Shown here: piece after piece, positions 35,654-44,947 of the stretch
Position numbering within the stretch: the stretch's first letter is position 1
Layout: the number at the start of each line of letters is the position of its first letter
Source: Xanthocytophaga flava
Lineage (GTDB): Bacteria > Bacteroidota > Bacteroidia > Cytophagales > 172606-1
DNA: 64,000 nucleotides
Assembly (NCBI RefSeq): GCF_030068545.1
Contig: NZ_JASJOR010000011.1
Span: forward strand, 62,001-126,000
Direction of reading: 5' to 3'
Notes under the pieces: generated by a model
The model's input: the letters and a program-made list of their open reading frames with translations, nothing else
Told to the model about the DNA's origin: nothing
The model's database searches: none
Program-made: the position numbers and the translations under genes

Positions 35654-36118
35654 ATGCAAAACTTGCGTCATTTTTATATTTCAGGCATCTTTCTGTTATG
35701 CCTTACAGCTTGTAACACTAAACAAAATCAAACAGATACCAAAACAGAAGATGCCAACTCTGCGCCTGTCTCTACTACGGAATGTTATTCGTATGTAACA
35801 GATAAAGATACAATTGCTACTCAATTTACTTTGGCCGATGGTAATATAACAGGGGCATTGCAGTATAAGTTATTCGAAAAAGATAAAAATACAGGTTCGC
35901 TGACTGGACAGATGCATGGCGATACATTAGTTGCAGAATATTCTTTTATGTCTGAAGGTGTGCAATCTGTAAGAGAAGTTGTTTTCCTGAAAAAGGATGA
36001 TAATTTGATAGAAGGATTTGGAGATATAGAAGAAAAAGATGGAAAGATAGTTTTTAAGGATAAAGCCGCTCTGAAGTTTGATAGCAATACTCCTTTAAAG
36101 AAAACAAACTGTAACTAA
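35654..36118 (+). CDS. Small lipoprotein
   Basis: 154 residues from the ATG at 35654. The frame is open from 35579 but overlaps the lipase gene. The lipobox ends at Cys20 (LLCLTACNTKQN). After a Thr/Asn-rich linker, a beta-rich domain of about 115 residues follows: ATQFTLADGNITGALQYKLF, GSLTGQMHGDTLVAEYSFM and VREVVFLKKDDNLIEGFG. I recognise it as a common Bacteroidota lipoprotein type without known function. It lies 37 bases after the lipase gene and is probably co-transcribed. Confidence 0.65.
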   Translation: MQNLRHFYISGIFLLCLTACNTKQNQTDTKTEDANSAPVSTTECYSYVTDKDTIATQFTLADGNITGALQYKLFEKDKNTGSLTGQMHGDTLVAEYSFMSEGVQSVREVVFLKKDDNLIEGFGDIEEKDGKIVFKDKAALKFDSNTPLKKTNCN

Positions 36119-36124
36119 TTATAA

Positions 36125-36164
36125 ATTACTCAAAGAACCTCATATATGAGGTTCTTTGAGTAAT
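36125..36164. terminator. Perfect 40-base palindromic bidirectional terminator
   Basis: ATTACTCAAAGAACCTCATA is followed by its exact complement to base 36164 (20-bp stem, centre CATATATG). It separates the convergent lipoprotein (ends 36118) and EamA (ends 36198) genes. Confidence 0.8.
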
Positions 36165-36197
36165 AAGCTTGTTTGGTTACTATATGATGAACGCTAT

Positions 36198-37091
36198 CTA
36201 TCTGCTTTTATTCAATATGAACACACTAACGATGATAAGTAGTATACCCAGATAATGCCATAGCAAAAGGACTTCTCCATCCCATACCCCCCAGAATACA
36301 GCAATAACAGGGACGAAATAGGTTACCGAGCTGAAAAAGACTGCAGAAGAAACCTTGATTATACTATTGAATACCAATTGCGCAAATGCAGTTCCCATTA
36401 TACCTAAAGTCACTACGGCAGCGAAGGAAGTTTTTTCTTCATGCGTTGTGATCTGTAATAAATCTGTATGGGTAACAATGGAATAAAGTAATGCCAGTAA
36501 ACCTGAGATAGAAACCGTGACTGTTGTAAGATGAACAGGGTTGATGGAGGCAAGATGATTCTTGATAATATTGATATTAAAACCATAACTGACTGTTGCC
36601 AACACAATCAGAATTGCGTAACCATTTAATACTACTGTGCCTTGTGCTGTAATCAGTACCAGAAATAATGTGCCTGCCAGACCCACTAGCAGGCCTGCTA
36701 TCTGTATCCATCTGCTTCTCTGATGAAAGAAAAGAACTCCCACCAAAAATGTAAAACCAGGGGTCAGTGCATTCAATACACCTACAATAGAGCTACTAAG
36801 TCCTGTCTGGCCTGCACAGAAGAGATAAGCAGGAGTAAACATACTTAATAAGCTTGACAGAACCACATACTGAATTTTCTCTTTGGGTATCTGCCGGATA
36901 TAAACTAGTGCAAGTGGTATCATAATCACAGAGGCTGAAACTAGGCGAAGGGTAGCTACCTGCCAGGTAGAATAGCTTTGCAGGCCTTTCTTTATCAAGA
37001 TGAAAGAACTACCCCAGGTAAGAGTTAATAAGACAAAGGCTATCCAGACAAGAGTTGCTGGAGTATAACGGGATGTAGAGGTGGATAACAT
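36198..37091 (-). CDS. EamA/DMT-family exporter, divergent from a LysR gene
   Basis: 297 residues from the ATG at 37089-37091; the longer frame to 37208 would run through the intergenic operator. Ten hydrophobic segments in two EamA repeats; for example WIAFVLLTLTWGSSFILIKK in helix 1 with the WGS motif, and AVFFSSVTYFVPVIAVFWG near helix 9. Such proteins export amino acids or other metabolites across the inner membrane. The divergent LysR gene starts 102 bases away and should control it. The substrate may be a ligand of that regulator. Confidence 0.88.
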   Translation of the reverse strand: MLSTSTSRYTPATLVWIAFVLLTLTWGSSFILIKKGLQSYSTWQVATLRLVSASVIMIPLALVYIRQIPKEKIQYVVLSSLLSMFTPAYLFCAGQTGLSSSIVGVLNALTPGFTFLVGVLFFHQRSRWIQIAGLLVGLAGTLFLVLITAQGTVVLNGYAILIVLATVSYGFNINIIKNHLASINPVHLTTVTVSISGLLALLYSIVTHTDLLQITTHEEKTSFAAVVTLGIMGTAFAQLVFNSIIKVSSAVFFSSVTYFVPVIAVFWGVWDGEVLLLWHYLGILLIIVSVFILNKSR

Positions 37092-37136
37092 AGTTGTAGT
37101 TGTTTGATTGTCAGACAAAGTAATTGCATTTGTTTG

Positions 37137-37161
37137 ATCGAAAAAAATACTTATTTTCGAT
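37137..37161. promoter_or_regulatory. Probable LysR operator in the divergent intergenic region
   Basis: ATCGAAAA (37137-37144) and TTTTCGAT (37154-37161) form a perfect 8-bp inverted repeat with a 9-base spacer, the usual shape of a LysR-type site. It lies 45 bases before the exporter ATG and 32 before the LysR ATG. A related half-site (TTTGATTG) occurs at 37123-37130. Confidence 0.55.
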
Positions 37162-37193
37162 TGACTGATACTATAAATGATATCAGATATATC

Positions 37194-38093
37194 ATGACAA
37201 TTTATCAATTACAAAATTTTTTGCTGGTAGCAGAGACTCTTAGCTTTCGTAAGGCAGCAGATGAAATTCCTGTTGCTCAACCTGCGCTTACCCGTCAGAT
37301 GCAACAACTGGAAGAAGAAGTGGGGGCTGTGTTATTTGATCGTACCAAACGAAAGATAGAGTTGACAGAAGCAGGTCGTTTTTTCAAACAGCATATCGAA
37401 AAGCTTCTGCATCAGTTGGAGGATGTTAGGTATCGTACCGGACAGATTCACAGAGGAGAAGCAGGGGAGTATAGGATTGGTCATGCAAGTTCTGCTATGC
37501 AATCGGTGATTCCGGTATTACTAAAACAAATGAGAAAAGAGGCCCCTCAGGTAAAAACGATGCTTATAGAAGCTAGCAATAGATTAATCTGTGAAAAGCT
37601 ACTGAACAATGAACTGGATATAGGCTTTATGCCTAATTCTATTGTCCCACCTGCTTTGAGTAGTAGGGTAATTTATCAGGAAAACTTCGCTTTGATACTC
37701 CCTCAATCTCATCCATTTTCAATTACGGGGATAGTCAACCTAAGAGACTTTTGTCAGGAGGACTGGATTTTACCTCCGCAACGGGAAAGCCAGGGATATG
37801 TGGAGAATATACTTCGAATCTTTCAGAATCATGGATTTTTACCACGAACAGTGCACGAATCTCCCAATTCAGCTAGTGTGTTACGCTTAGTGGAAGCAGG
37901 AATAGGAATAACTTTGATGGGAAAATCGACTCTCAAAGGCATACAACTGGATATAAAGTATCAGGAGCTTATTAACATTCCGGATAAGGTAGAGATGCGA
38001 TTGGTGTGGGCTCAGGAGAGAACAGTAGAACTGTCTGCATTTCTGGAACTCTTGAAACAGTTTTTGCCTACACCTGATCACATAAAAGATTAA
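37194..38093 (+). CDS. LysR-type transcriptional regulator
   Basis: 299 residues from the ATG at 37194; the frame is open from 37104 but those residues are not LysR-like. The HTH occupies residues 1-60: MTIYQLQNFLLVAETLSFRK, AADEIPVAQPALTRQMQQLE and LFDRTKRKIELTEAG. The substrate-binding domain follows, with LDIGFMPNSIVPPALSSRVI. It is similar in type to the CbbR/CatR branch but not assignable. It should control the divergent EamA exporter, and probably itself, through the palindrome at 37137. Its stop codon lies in the terminator stem. Confidence 0.92.
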   Translation: MTIYQLQNFLLVAETLSFRKAADEIPVAQPALTRQMQQLEEEVGAVLFDRTKRKIELTEAGRFFKQHIEKLLHQLEDVRYRTGQIHRGEAGEYRIGHASSAMQSVIPVLLKQMRKEAPQVKTMLIEASNRLICEKLLNNELDIGFMPNSIVPPALSSRVIYQENFALILPQSHPFSITGIVNLRDFCQEDWILPPQRESQGYVENILRIFQNHGFLPRTVHESPNSASVLRLVEAGIGITLMGKSTLKGIQLDIKYQELINIPDKVEMRLVWAQERTVELSAFLELLKQFLPTPDHIKD

Positions 38094-38135
38094 CACAAAA
38101 AAGTTTCCAGTAACTGGAATCCTTTTTTGTGTTAA
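38090..38135. terminator. Bidirectional terminator between convergent genes
   Basis: TTAACACAAAAAAG (38090-38103) pairs with CCTTTTTTGTGTTAA (38121-38135), with inner arms TTCCAGT and ACTGGAA. Long stem of about 22 bp that includes the LysR stop codon. Confidence 0.85.
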
Positions 38136-38144
38136 CAATTCAGC

Positions 38145-38648
38145 TTAGAAGCTTACGGGTACAACAACACTTGTCTGATCCCATTCGATTTTCAGATCTT
38201 TATCACTTGGTGTAATAGTGAATTTTTCTACTGGAGAAGAAAGTTTTTTTACAGGCACCTTTACTTCCAATACGTTCTTATCCTTGTATTTATCATACTC
38301 AAATGCTCCAAACTGACCTAACTGGCTGTTCAACAATACAGTCCATTCTTTTTCTTCCGGAATAGTAAATAGTGTATAGGTTCCAGCTTTTACAGGCGTT
38401 CCGCCGAATTTACCGTCTTTAGTAAATGTAATCTCAGTAGCCTGGTTCGCACCTGTACGCCATACTTTTCCAAAAGGTTCAATGCCATTAGGACCGAAAA
38501 TAGTCCGACCTCTTTTAGAAGGCTGTCCATACGAAACTTTAATAAATTTGCTTTCAGATGTAATACGAGGGCTTTTAGGTGGATTTTGGCCAAAAGCAAG
38601 AATAGATGCCAAGGCAAATGCAAACGTAAGCAGAATTGATTTTTTCAT
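38145..38648 (-). CDS. DUF2911 periplasmic protein
   Basis: 167 residues from the ATG at 38646-38648. Signal peptide (ILLTFAFALASILAFGQ). The family blocks are easy to see: KVSYGQPSKRGRTIFG, FGKVWRTGANQATEITFTKD, VKAGTYTLFTIPEEKEWTV and DKDLKIEWDQTSVVVPV. DUF2911 is a widespread single-domain Bacteroidota family of unknown function, predicted to be exported. Monocistronic: terminator downstream, 175-base gap upstream. Confidence 0.9.
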   Translation of the reverse strand: MKKSILLTFAFALASILAFGQNPPKSPRITSESKFIKVSYGQPSKRGRTIFGPNGIEPFGKVWRTGANQATEITFTKDGKFGGTPVKAGTYTLFTIPEEKEWTVLLNSQLGQFGAFEYDKYKDKNVLEVKVPVKKLSSPVEKFTITPSDKDLKIEWDQTSVVVPVSF

Positions 38649-38823
38649 GATAATTGAATAGTTAAAGGTTTTGCGCAAACTACTGTACAAGTATTATACC
38701 ATAGATGGCAATCCGTGGTTTGAGATTTAGATAATTTGTTTGAATTATCTAAATGCAACTTGAAAGATTCTATGAACACTATCAAATTACATATTGATGA
38801 ACGGTTGTATTAGTAGATAAAAG

Positions 38824-39603
38824 TTACACAGGTATTTTGTTGTTCATTCTAATCTGCATTCCATCATAGCCCATTCGAATAAATGGTGGCAGAATTTTAT
38901 TGATTGAAGAATGCAGTCCCATACGATGGCTAATATGAGTGAGGTATGCCTCTTCTGGTTGTAATCTTGTAAGGATTTCGACCGCTTCATTCAACGTAAA
39001 ATGGGAAAGGTGTGGCTCTTGTTGCAGAGCATCAAAAACAATTACTCTGGAGCCTTTTAACTTTTCCATCTCTGTTTCTGAAATGTAGTTAGCATCAGTG
39101 ATATACGAGAAGTCTCCTATTCGAAAGCCCAGAACTGGTAATTTATAATGAAGTACATCAATGGGAATGATCGTGGTATTTTGTATAGAAAAAGGATGTC
39201 CGTCAATTGTATGTAGTTGAATCTGTGGAATACCCGGATATTTAAATTCTGCAAATGCGTAAGCAAAATCACGTTGCAGGGAGTCCAGTACACGTTGTTG
39301 ACCATACACAGGCATATCCCGGTTTTGACGGAAATTATATGCTCGTATATCATCCAGGCCTGCTGTGTGATCTTTATGCTCATGGGTAAACAATACGGCA
39401 TCCAGTGTATTGATTCTTTCCCGAAGCATTTGTTGACGAAAGTCCGGACCGGTATCAATGACAAGGCTCAGATCATCTGTTTGTATATGTACGGAAGTAC
39501 GAAGTCTTTTGTCTCGAAAGTCAACTGAACGGCAAACTTCACAATCACAACCTATTACCGGAACGCCTTGTGAAGTACCTGTGCCGAGTAGGGTAATAAC
39601 CAT
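38824..39603 (-). CDS. MBL-fold hydrolase of the PhnP type
   Basis: 259 residues. Metallo-beta-lactamase fold with the metal ligands His74, His76, Asp78 and His79 (THEHKDH) and Asp169-region SYITDANYIS, plus LTHISHRMG near the end. Cys19, Cys21 and Cys24 (GCDCEVC) match the structural zinc site of the PhnP phosphodiesterase. The likely activity is cleavage of a cyclic or linear phosphodiester; the exact substrate is unknown. It lies 76 bases after the 97-residue gene in the same direction. Confidence 0.88.
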   Translation of the reverse strand: MVITLLGTGTSQGVPVIGCDCEVCRSVDFRDKRLRTSVHIQTDDLSLVIDTGPDFRQQMLRERINTLDAVLFTHEHKDHTAGLDDIRAYNFRQNRDMPVYGQQRVLDSLQRDFAYAFAEFKYPGIPQIQLHTIDGHPFSIQNTTIIPIDVLHYKLPVLGFRIGDFSYITDANYISETEMEKLKGSRVIVFDALQQEPHLSHFTLNEAVEILTRLQPEEAYLTHISHRMGLHSSINKILPPFIRMGYDGMQIRMNNKIPV

Positions 39604-39679
39604 AAAGCAAATAGAAAAATTAATGTGGTAGACTCTATGATCTTACAAAAAGGCAATATCTAAAGGATTTGTTTTGCGT

Positions 39680-39973
39680 TTAGGAAGTAGTCAGTGTTGT
39701 TTCTTTGTCTTTTGCCTGTTCTCCCTTTAGTTCAGAGAATAGTTTTTTACTTTTCTCTGTCATCTTCTCGGTACTTAGGTTTACAGATTTCAGAATCTCA
39801 ACTACACTATTGATACGTCCTTCCAGTGGTAAAAACTTATTGACAACAACTATTTTGGTCTCTTTTAATACACACCAACCCGTTTTGAAGTTGCCTTTTT
39901 CATAACGAAGTATATAATCAGACTCTGCAAAGATATCTTCGATCTTTGATAAAAACTGCGGTGTATATTTCAT
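39680..39973 (-). CDS. Conserved small Bacteroidota protein
   Basis: 97 residues from the ATG at 39971-39973. The opening MKYTPQFLSKIEDIFAESDY and LRYEKGNFKTGWCVLKETK, VVVNKFLPLEGRINSVVEIL is a pattern I recall as conserved across Bacteroidota. No membrane span or signal; cytoplasmic. Followed by the PhnP-like gene. Function unknown. A long hairpin lies just before its start. Confidence 0.7.
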   Translation of the reverse strand: MKYTPQFLSKIEDIFAESDYILRYEKGNFKTGWCVLKETKIVVVNKFLPLEGRINSVVEILKSVNLSTEKMTEKSKKLFSELKGEQAKDKETTLTTS

Positions 39974-39985
39974 GAGGTTTAAAAG

Positions 39986-40037
39986 CATAAAATAGCAGAC
40001 TGTACATAGAATATATAAACAGTGCTGCTATTTTATG
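39986..40037 (-). terminator. Hairpin after the response regulator gene
   Basis: CATAAAATAGCAG (39986-39998) and CTGCTATTTTATG (40025-40037) pair perfectly over 13 bp with a 26-base loop. In the minus direction it lies 75 bases after the response regulator stop and 12 bases before the next ATG. Either a terminator or a leader structure for the small gene. Confidence 0.45.
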
Positions 40038-40112
40038 TGCTATTAATAGATAAATAAAAATCCGTAATAAGCTTTAAATTATTCAGAAGGCCTTTAAACT
40101 AATCTTATGAAA

Positions 40113-40496
40113 TCAAGCCTTGTTGGTTAGCTTTTTTACTACTTCCACCAACTGATCAAAGTTTAAAGGCTTAGGTAGATATTCATTGATTCCTACTGCC
40201 TGGAACTCTTCCATCGTGTAGTTTTTGGCATTTCCTGTAATGGCAACCAATGGTATGTTGGCTTTTACAGGATCAGGCAATGCTCTTACCTGTCTTGCAC
40301 ACTCCATACCATCCATAACAGGCATATTGATATCTAATAGAATAATGTCAAAGTTTTCTTTTTCAAGTGCGCTTAGTACCTGTTCTCCATTTTTTACAGA
40401 AGAGATAATGCATCCTTGTTGTTCAAGAATTTTTTTGGTTAGATTTTGAATAACCGAACTATCTTCGGCAATGAGTACTTTTTTGCTGTCTGCCAT
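40113..40496 (-). CDS. Single-domain response regulator (CheY-like)
   Basis: 127 residues, receiver domain only. Acidic pocket ED at 11-12 (VLIAEDSS), phospho-acceptor Asp55 in ILLDINMPVMDG, Thr in VAITGNA, and Lys in LPKPLNF. No output domain, so it should pass the signal to another protein. It starts 67 bases after the large hybrid kinase stop in the same direction, so it is the likely co-transcribed partner and could take phosphate from the kinase's HPt domain. Confidence 0.93.
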   Translation of the reverse strand: MADSKKVLIAEDSSVIQNLTKKILEQQGCIISSVKNGEQVLSALEKENFDIILLDINMPVMDGMECARQVRALPDPVKANIPLVAITGNAKNYTMEEFQAVGINEYLPKPLNFDQLVEVVKKLTNKA

Positions 40497-40563
40497 TTTT
40501 CAGGTAGTAGTTATAAATATTAAGTTGTTACAAAATTTAAATAATTCTGATCTGATATAATTG

Positions 40564-43500
40564 CTAAGATTCTGTTTTTGCCTCTATATCAGTTCCTAAG
40601 ATCTCCTTATAGGAGTTTTCAAATATCTCAATTTCTTTTTGAATCTTCAGCAGATTCTTTTTTAAATTTTTGACGACATTGTTTTTCAGGTCAGCTTCTG
40701 TCGTGCGTGCAAAATTAGCAATTTTTTCAATACCTAATGTACCTGCATTTCCTTTCAATGTATGTAAGTTGCTCAAAATCTTCTTATAATCTTTTGAAGG
40801 TAGAGCTTCCAGGTTTTCATTCATTTGTTCATAGGCTTCCGCAATAAACTCTTCGAGTGTTGCCAACACCATCTCTTCTCCACCATATTTCTTTAACTGC
40901 CCTATTACTTCCAGATTGAGAACAGGAACCTCTTTTTCTACTTCCAATACGACAGCAGGCTCAGTTTTTGGGTCTGATACTTTAGGGGTGATTGATTCCA
41001 TTGATACATCTACATCCTGGGATGCTATTATCGGGTGTATTACGTTTGTCGTTGCTTTCAGGTTTCCCGATTTGTCAAACCATTCTTTTACTTTCTGAAT
41101 GAGTGCCGCTGCACGAATCGGCTTTGCTATGTAATCATCCATACCCTGACTCAGAAACTTCTCGCGATCTTCTTTCATGGAATACGCTGTCATCGCAATG
41201 ATAGGAGGGAGGTCTTTTATATCCAACTGACGAATGTGTTGGGTAGCTGTAATACCATCCATATCTGGCATTTGAATATCCATCAGGATAATATCATAGT
41301 TTCGTTTTGTCGGATCTGCAAAAGTGTTTTTTACCTTTTCAATCGCCATAAAACCATTTTCTGCCATCTCAATAATACATCCTGCCTTGCCAAGTATTTC
41401 ACTGGCAACAGTACGGTTAACCATATTGTCATCTGTCAGTAATACAAGAGGCTTTGATCCGTTAAATACATCGCCTTCCTTAAATTCTCCTTCTGTAATA
41501 TTTTTTGTCAGAGGGCTAATGTTCGTTTCTTTTGCTTCAAACGTGAACCAGAAGGTACTGCCTTTTCCTGATTGAGATTCAACCCCTATTTCTCCGCCCA
41601 TCATACGGGCCAGTTCTTTAGAGATTGCCAGACCCAGCCCTGTTCCTCCATAAGATTTGGTAGATGAGTTGTCTACCTGATTGAATGCATTAAACAACAG
41701 AGACAGGTTTTCTTTGGAAATACCTATACCTGTGTCACTCACAGATGCTTTTATCTTTTTAACTTTTCCCTTACTTTCATATAAGGATACCTGAATGGAT
41801 ACAGTCCCTTTTTCTGTGAACTTAATGGCATTGGATGTGAGGTTAGACAAAATTTGAAGCAGTCGGGTCTCATCCGCAATAATAAACTCTGGTACCTTTT
41901 CATCGATATGGTATTTCAGAATATTATTCTTTGTTGCAGCTTGTTGGCTGAATAGGGCATGGAGTTTTTCGATAGTACTCAGAAAAGACAGAGGGGCTTT
42001 ATGAAGCTCCATTTTACCAGCTTCGATCTTGGACAAGTCCAGAATATCATTCAGAATCGTGAGCAGAGTTTCGGATGATTTTTTTACAGTCTGAACATAT
42101 TCTTTTTGCTTCGGATTTAACGGTGTATCGTTGAGCACATCAATCATTCCGATGATACCATTCATCGGTGTTCGGATCTCATGACTCATGTTAGCCAGGA
42201 ATCTTTCTTTTACCTTCAGCGATTTTTCAGCTATTTCTTTAGCCTTTAAAAGTTCTTCTTCTGCCTTTTTACGTTCGGTAATATCCCGGGCTACTCCTTC
42301 AATTTCTATTGGGTTTCCGTTTTCATCATGTACCAGACGAACATTGAGCAGAAACTGTATTTCAATGCCTTGTTTGGTTATAAAACCGACTTCAATGTTC
42401 TTGGCAGATCCATTACGTCGTAGTTGCCGATAGGTATGGTAGCTTTTTCCTTTGTCAATGAAGAAATCTGTAATATTACGACCAATAATTTCACCGTCGT
42501 TGTAGTTCCCTACCTCGTAAGCAGATGGACTGATCATGCGGATAATACCACGTAAATCTGACCGATAATAGATGTCCTGAAAAGATTCGAAGATACTTCT
42601 GAATTTCTTCTCACTCTCTATCAGATTCATATCTGATTCTTTCTTCTCTGTAATATCATGGGCAATTGCAGAGAGTTCTTCAATTGTTCCATCTTTTGAG
42701 ATAATAGGATTCAGATATACCTCTCTCCAGGAATTTTCATTTTGTTTTGTTCGTATCTGCGTCTCAAAATGCTGTGGGATACCTTGTAATGCCAGTCGGT
42801 ATCGGGCTTCCCAGTTATGATAATTGTGAGAACGCATAAATTCACTACGCACCCGATCTGTATTAACCCCGATTATTGGCCGGAAACCAAAGCGGGACTC
42901 ATAGGAATCTGCAAAATTTTTGTTGAAGGATGTCAGGTATAAACGTTTGTTCACAGACCACATCAGGTGGCTTCCACTCTCAAATACAGCATTTAATTGA
43001 GCTGTTTGTTTATACAGCTTTTCTTCGTTCTGCTTTCTTTCAATTGCCAGGGCTATCTGACCTGAGATAAAATCCAACAGTTCAAGGTCCCTGGTGCTAT
43101 ATGTGTTGGGATTGTCATAGGATTTTACTGCAATGATTCCAGTAGTCCGGCTCTCAATTTTTAAAGGTACACCCATCCATACCTTGGGAGTTTTACCGTA
43201 TAATTCCAGATTGTTCTCCTCTGCAAGACGAACGATCTGTTCTTCGTATAAGAACAACGGCTTATTGTAGAACATGGCAAACTCGGTAAGTCCGCGACCT
43301 ACACGACGCTGGGTTACACGCAAATCACTGCTGGTGTCCTCATCTACAAAATAGGGATAATAGAGAAAGTTACGCTCATTGTTGTACAGCGTAATATAGA
43401 AGTTGCGTACATCAATAATCTTCCCTAATTCTTTGTGGATATTCTGATACAAGATATCCAGGTTACCACTCTTGGTCGTTAAGTTGGCAATACTATAATA

Positions 43501-44826
43501 CAGATTTTGTGCACGTTCTGCCCGAATTCGTTCGGTTGTATCATATAATATACAGCGAAGAGCTGTGGGCTTGCCAGCTTCATATCTACAACTTACACTA
43601 CCTGCCAGGTAAATATCCTGGCCGGATTTGCTTCGAAATACGGTTTGAAACTTATAGATCTTTTCGCCGTTCGCAATCCGGTTAAATTTACTTAGTGTAC
43701 TTTTGAGATGTTGAGGATGAACAATCTCGCGAATATTTAGTTTTTCGATTTCAGCCCCACTGTATCCAAGCTTATCCTGCCAGGCCCGATTGGCAAAAAG
43801 AACATCTCCTTTTAGGGATATAATCTGAATCAAGTCATTGGCATTATCAAACAAATCCTGTAATTGTGCGTGAGTTCGGGCCAGAATGGCAGTAACTTTC
43901 TTTTTATCTGTAATATCTTCCCCAACACGGGTAATAGCCGAAATCTCTCCCTTTTGTGTATTCAATACAACAGAGCTAAACTGTATGTAACGAAGATTTC
44001 CATCTTTACCTAATAAGCTTCGTTCGGTAATCTCAAAGAATCCTCCATTTTTTAATGCATTATAAAATTCCTTGCGACGGGGTACATGATCTGATACTGG
44101 TACAAATACATCAAAAAAGTTTTGTCCAAGCACTTCTTCTCTTGACCATCCGGTTACTTTTAAGAGGTAATCATTGCAAAAAGATATGGTTTCGTCACTT
44201 TCAATCCGAAAACATACCAGATTTACTTTCTCAAGTGTCCGCAGGAATTGCTCTTCTGCATCACGTTGGGCTACCTGCCGTTTTTTTTCTTCCTCTGCTA
44301 TTTTGATTTCTGTAATATCCCGACCATAGATAGCTATGGCTTCTCTTCCCAGATAGATGGCTTTTTTTAAGAGTATCTCGAATAAGAATGTGCCTTTCTT
44401 ACTAACGAGTTGCCTCTCAATGGTTAGTTCTTCTCCTTGCCAGGTGCGTTTTAAGTATTCCTGAAATCGCTCAAAGTCCAGGCCATAGGCTTCACAAAAG
44501 TTTTTGGCAGATCGGCTGATAAGCTCTTCTCTTGAATATTGAAACCAATGTAAGGCAGCTCTGTTTGCGTCCAGTACATTACCTTCCCTATCAAAAATGA
44601 TGATTAGCTCATCATTATTTTGTGCCAGAGGCTGGTCAAACTCTTTGGCTCGTAAGGGGCTATTAAATAATTGATTGTATCCTGTTTTTGAAATAGATGC
44701 AGGTATTGCGTCTCCCAAACTAGGTTGAGTGAGTTTCTCGTATTGAGCAATCTTGTGATTTAAGCGATCGATTTCCTGTAATAATCTACTCTTTTCTTGC
44801 TGGGTCACTGAATCAATATAATCCAT
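40564..44826 (-). CDS. Soluble multi-PAS/GAF hybrid histidine kinase with receiver and HPt
   Basis: 1420 residues with no signal or membrane span. Order: coiled start; PAS (about 70-180), PAS (190-310), PAS (320-435), GAF (440-600), PAS (610-730), PAS (740-855), HisKA with His882 (SHEIRTP), HATPase_c with N box near 995 and DTGIGIS at 1031, receiver (about 1126-1250) with Asp1183 in LMDIQMPDMDG and Lys1235 (AKPI), and HPt (about 1300-1420) with His1355 (HTLKGNAGTLG). It is thus a full internal phosphorelay. Five PAS and one GAF domain suggest sensing of several cytoplasmic or redox signals. It is divergent from miaA and followed by a single-domain receiver. Confidence 0.93.
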   Translation of the reverse strand: MDYIDSVTQQEKSRLLQEIDRLNHKIAQYEKLTQPSLGDAIPASISKTGYNQLFNSPLRAKEFDQPLAQNNDELIIIFDREGNVLDANRAALHWFQYSREELISRSAKNFCEAYGLDFERFQEYLKRTWQGEELTIERQLVSKKGTFLFEILLKKAIYLGREAIAIYGRDITEIKIAEEEKKRQVAQRDAEEQFLRTLEKVNLVCFRIESDETISFCNDYLLKVTGWSREEVLGQNFFDVFVPVSDHVPRRKEFYNALKNGGFFEITERSLLGKDGNLRYIQFSSVVLNTQKGEISAITRVGEDITDKKKVTAILARTHAQLQDLFDNANDLIQIISLKGDVLFANRAWQDKLGYSGAEIEKLNIREIVHPQHLKSTLSKFNRIANGEKIYKFQTVFRSKSGQDIYLAGSVSCRYEAGKPTALRCILYDTTERIRAERAQNLYYSIANLTTKSGNLDILYQNIHKELGKIIDVRNFYITLYNNERNFLYYPYFVDEDTSSDLRVTQRRVGRGLTEFAMFYNKPLFLYEEQIVRLAEENNLELYGKTPKVWMGVPLKIESRTTGIIAVKSYDNPNTYSTRDLELLDFISGQIALAIERKQNEEKLYKQTAQLNAVFESGSHLMWSVNKRLYLTSFNKNFADSYESRFGFRPIIGVNTDRVRSEFMRSHNYHNWEARYRLALQGIPQHFETQIRTKQNENSWREVYLNPIISKDGTIEELSAIAHDITEKKESDMNLIESEKKFRSIFESFQDIYYRSDLRGIIRMISPSAYEVGNYNDGEIIGRNITDFFIDKGKSYHTYRQLRRNGSAKNIEVGFITKQGIEIQFLLNVRLVHDENGNPIEIEGVARDITERKKAEEELLKAKEIAEKSLKVKERFLANMSHEIRTPMNGIIGMIDVLNDTPLNPKQKEYVQTVKKSSETLLTILNDILDLSKIEAGKMELHKAPLSFLSTIEKLHALFSQQAATKNNILKYHIDEKVPEFIIADETRLLQILSNLTSNAIKFTEKGTVSIQVSLYESKGKVKKIKASVSDTGIGISKENLSLLFNAFNQVDNSSTKSYGGTGLGLAISKELARMMGGEIGVESQSGKGSTFWFTFEAKETNISPLTKNITEGEFKEGDVFNGSKPLVLLTDDNMVNRTVASEILGKAGCIIEMAENGFMAIEKVKNTFADPTKRNYDIILMDIQMPDMDGITATQHIRQLDIKDLPPIIAMTAYSMKEDREKFLSQGMDDYIAKPIRAAALIQKVKEWFDKSGNLKATTNVIHPIIASQDVDVSMESITPKVSDPKTEPAVVLEVEKEVPVLNLEVIGQLKKYGGEEMVLATLEEFIAEAYEQMNENLEALPSKDYKKILSNLHTLKGNAGTLGIEKIANFARTTEADLKNNVVKNLKKNLLKIQKEIEIFENSYKEILGTDIEAKTES

Positions 44827-44947
44827 ATCGTCAACGTTCTCTCTTTGTAAAGTGAAAAATACTATCTTGCTGGTTCAAAAAACAAGGGCCGTTTTCATTT
44901 TAAAAGTAACAAATATTCCTGAAAAAACGTGTCCTCTCCGCTTTTGT

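Noticed and set aside
41035..41442. Antisense open frame of 135 residues inside the hybrid kinase
   Set aside because: Shadow of the receiver/kinase coding sequence.
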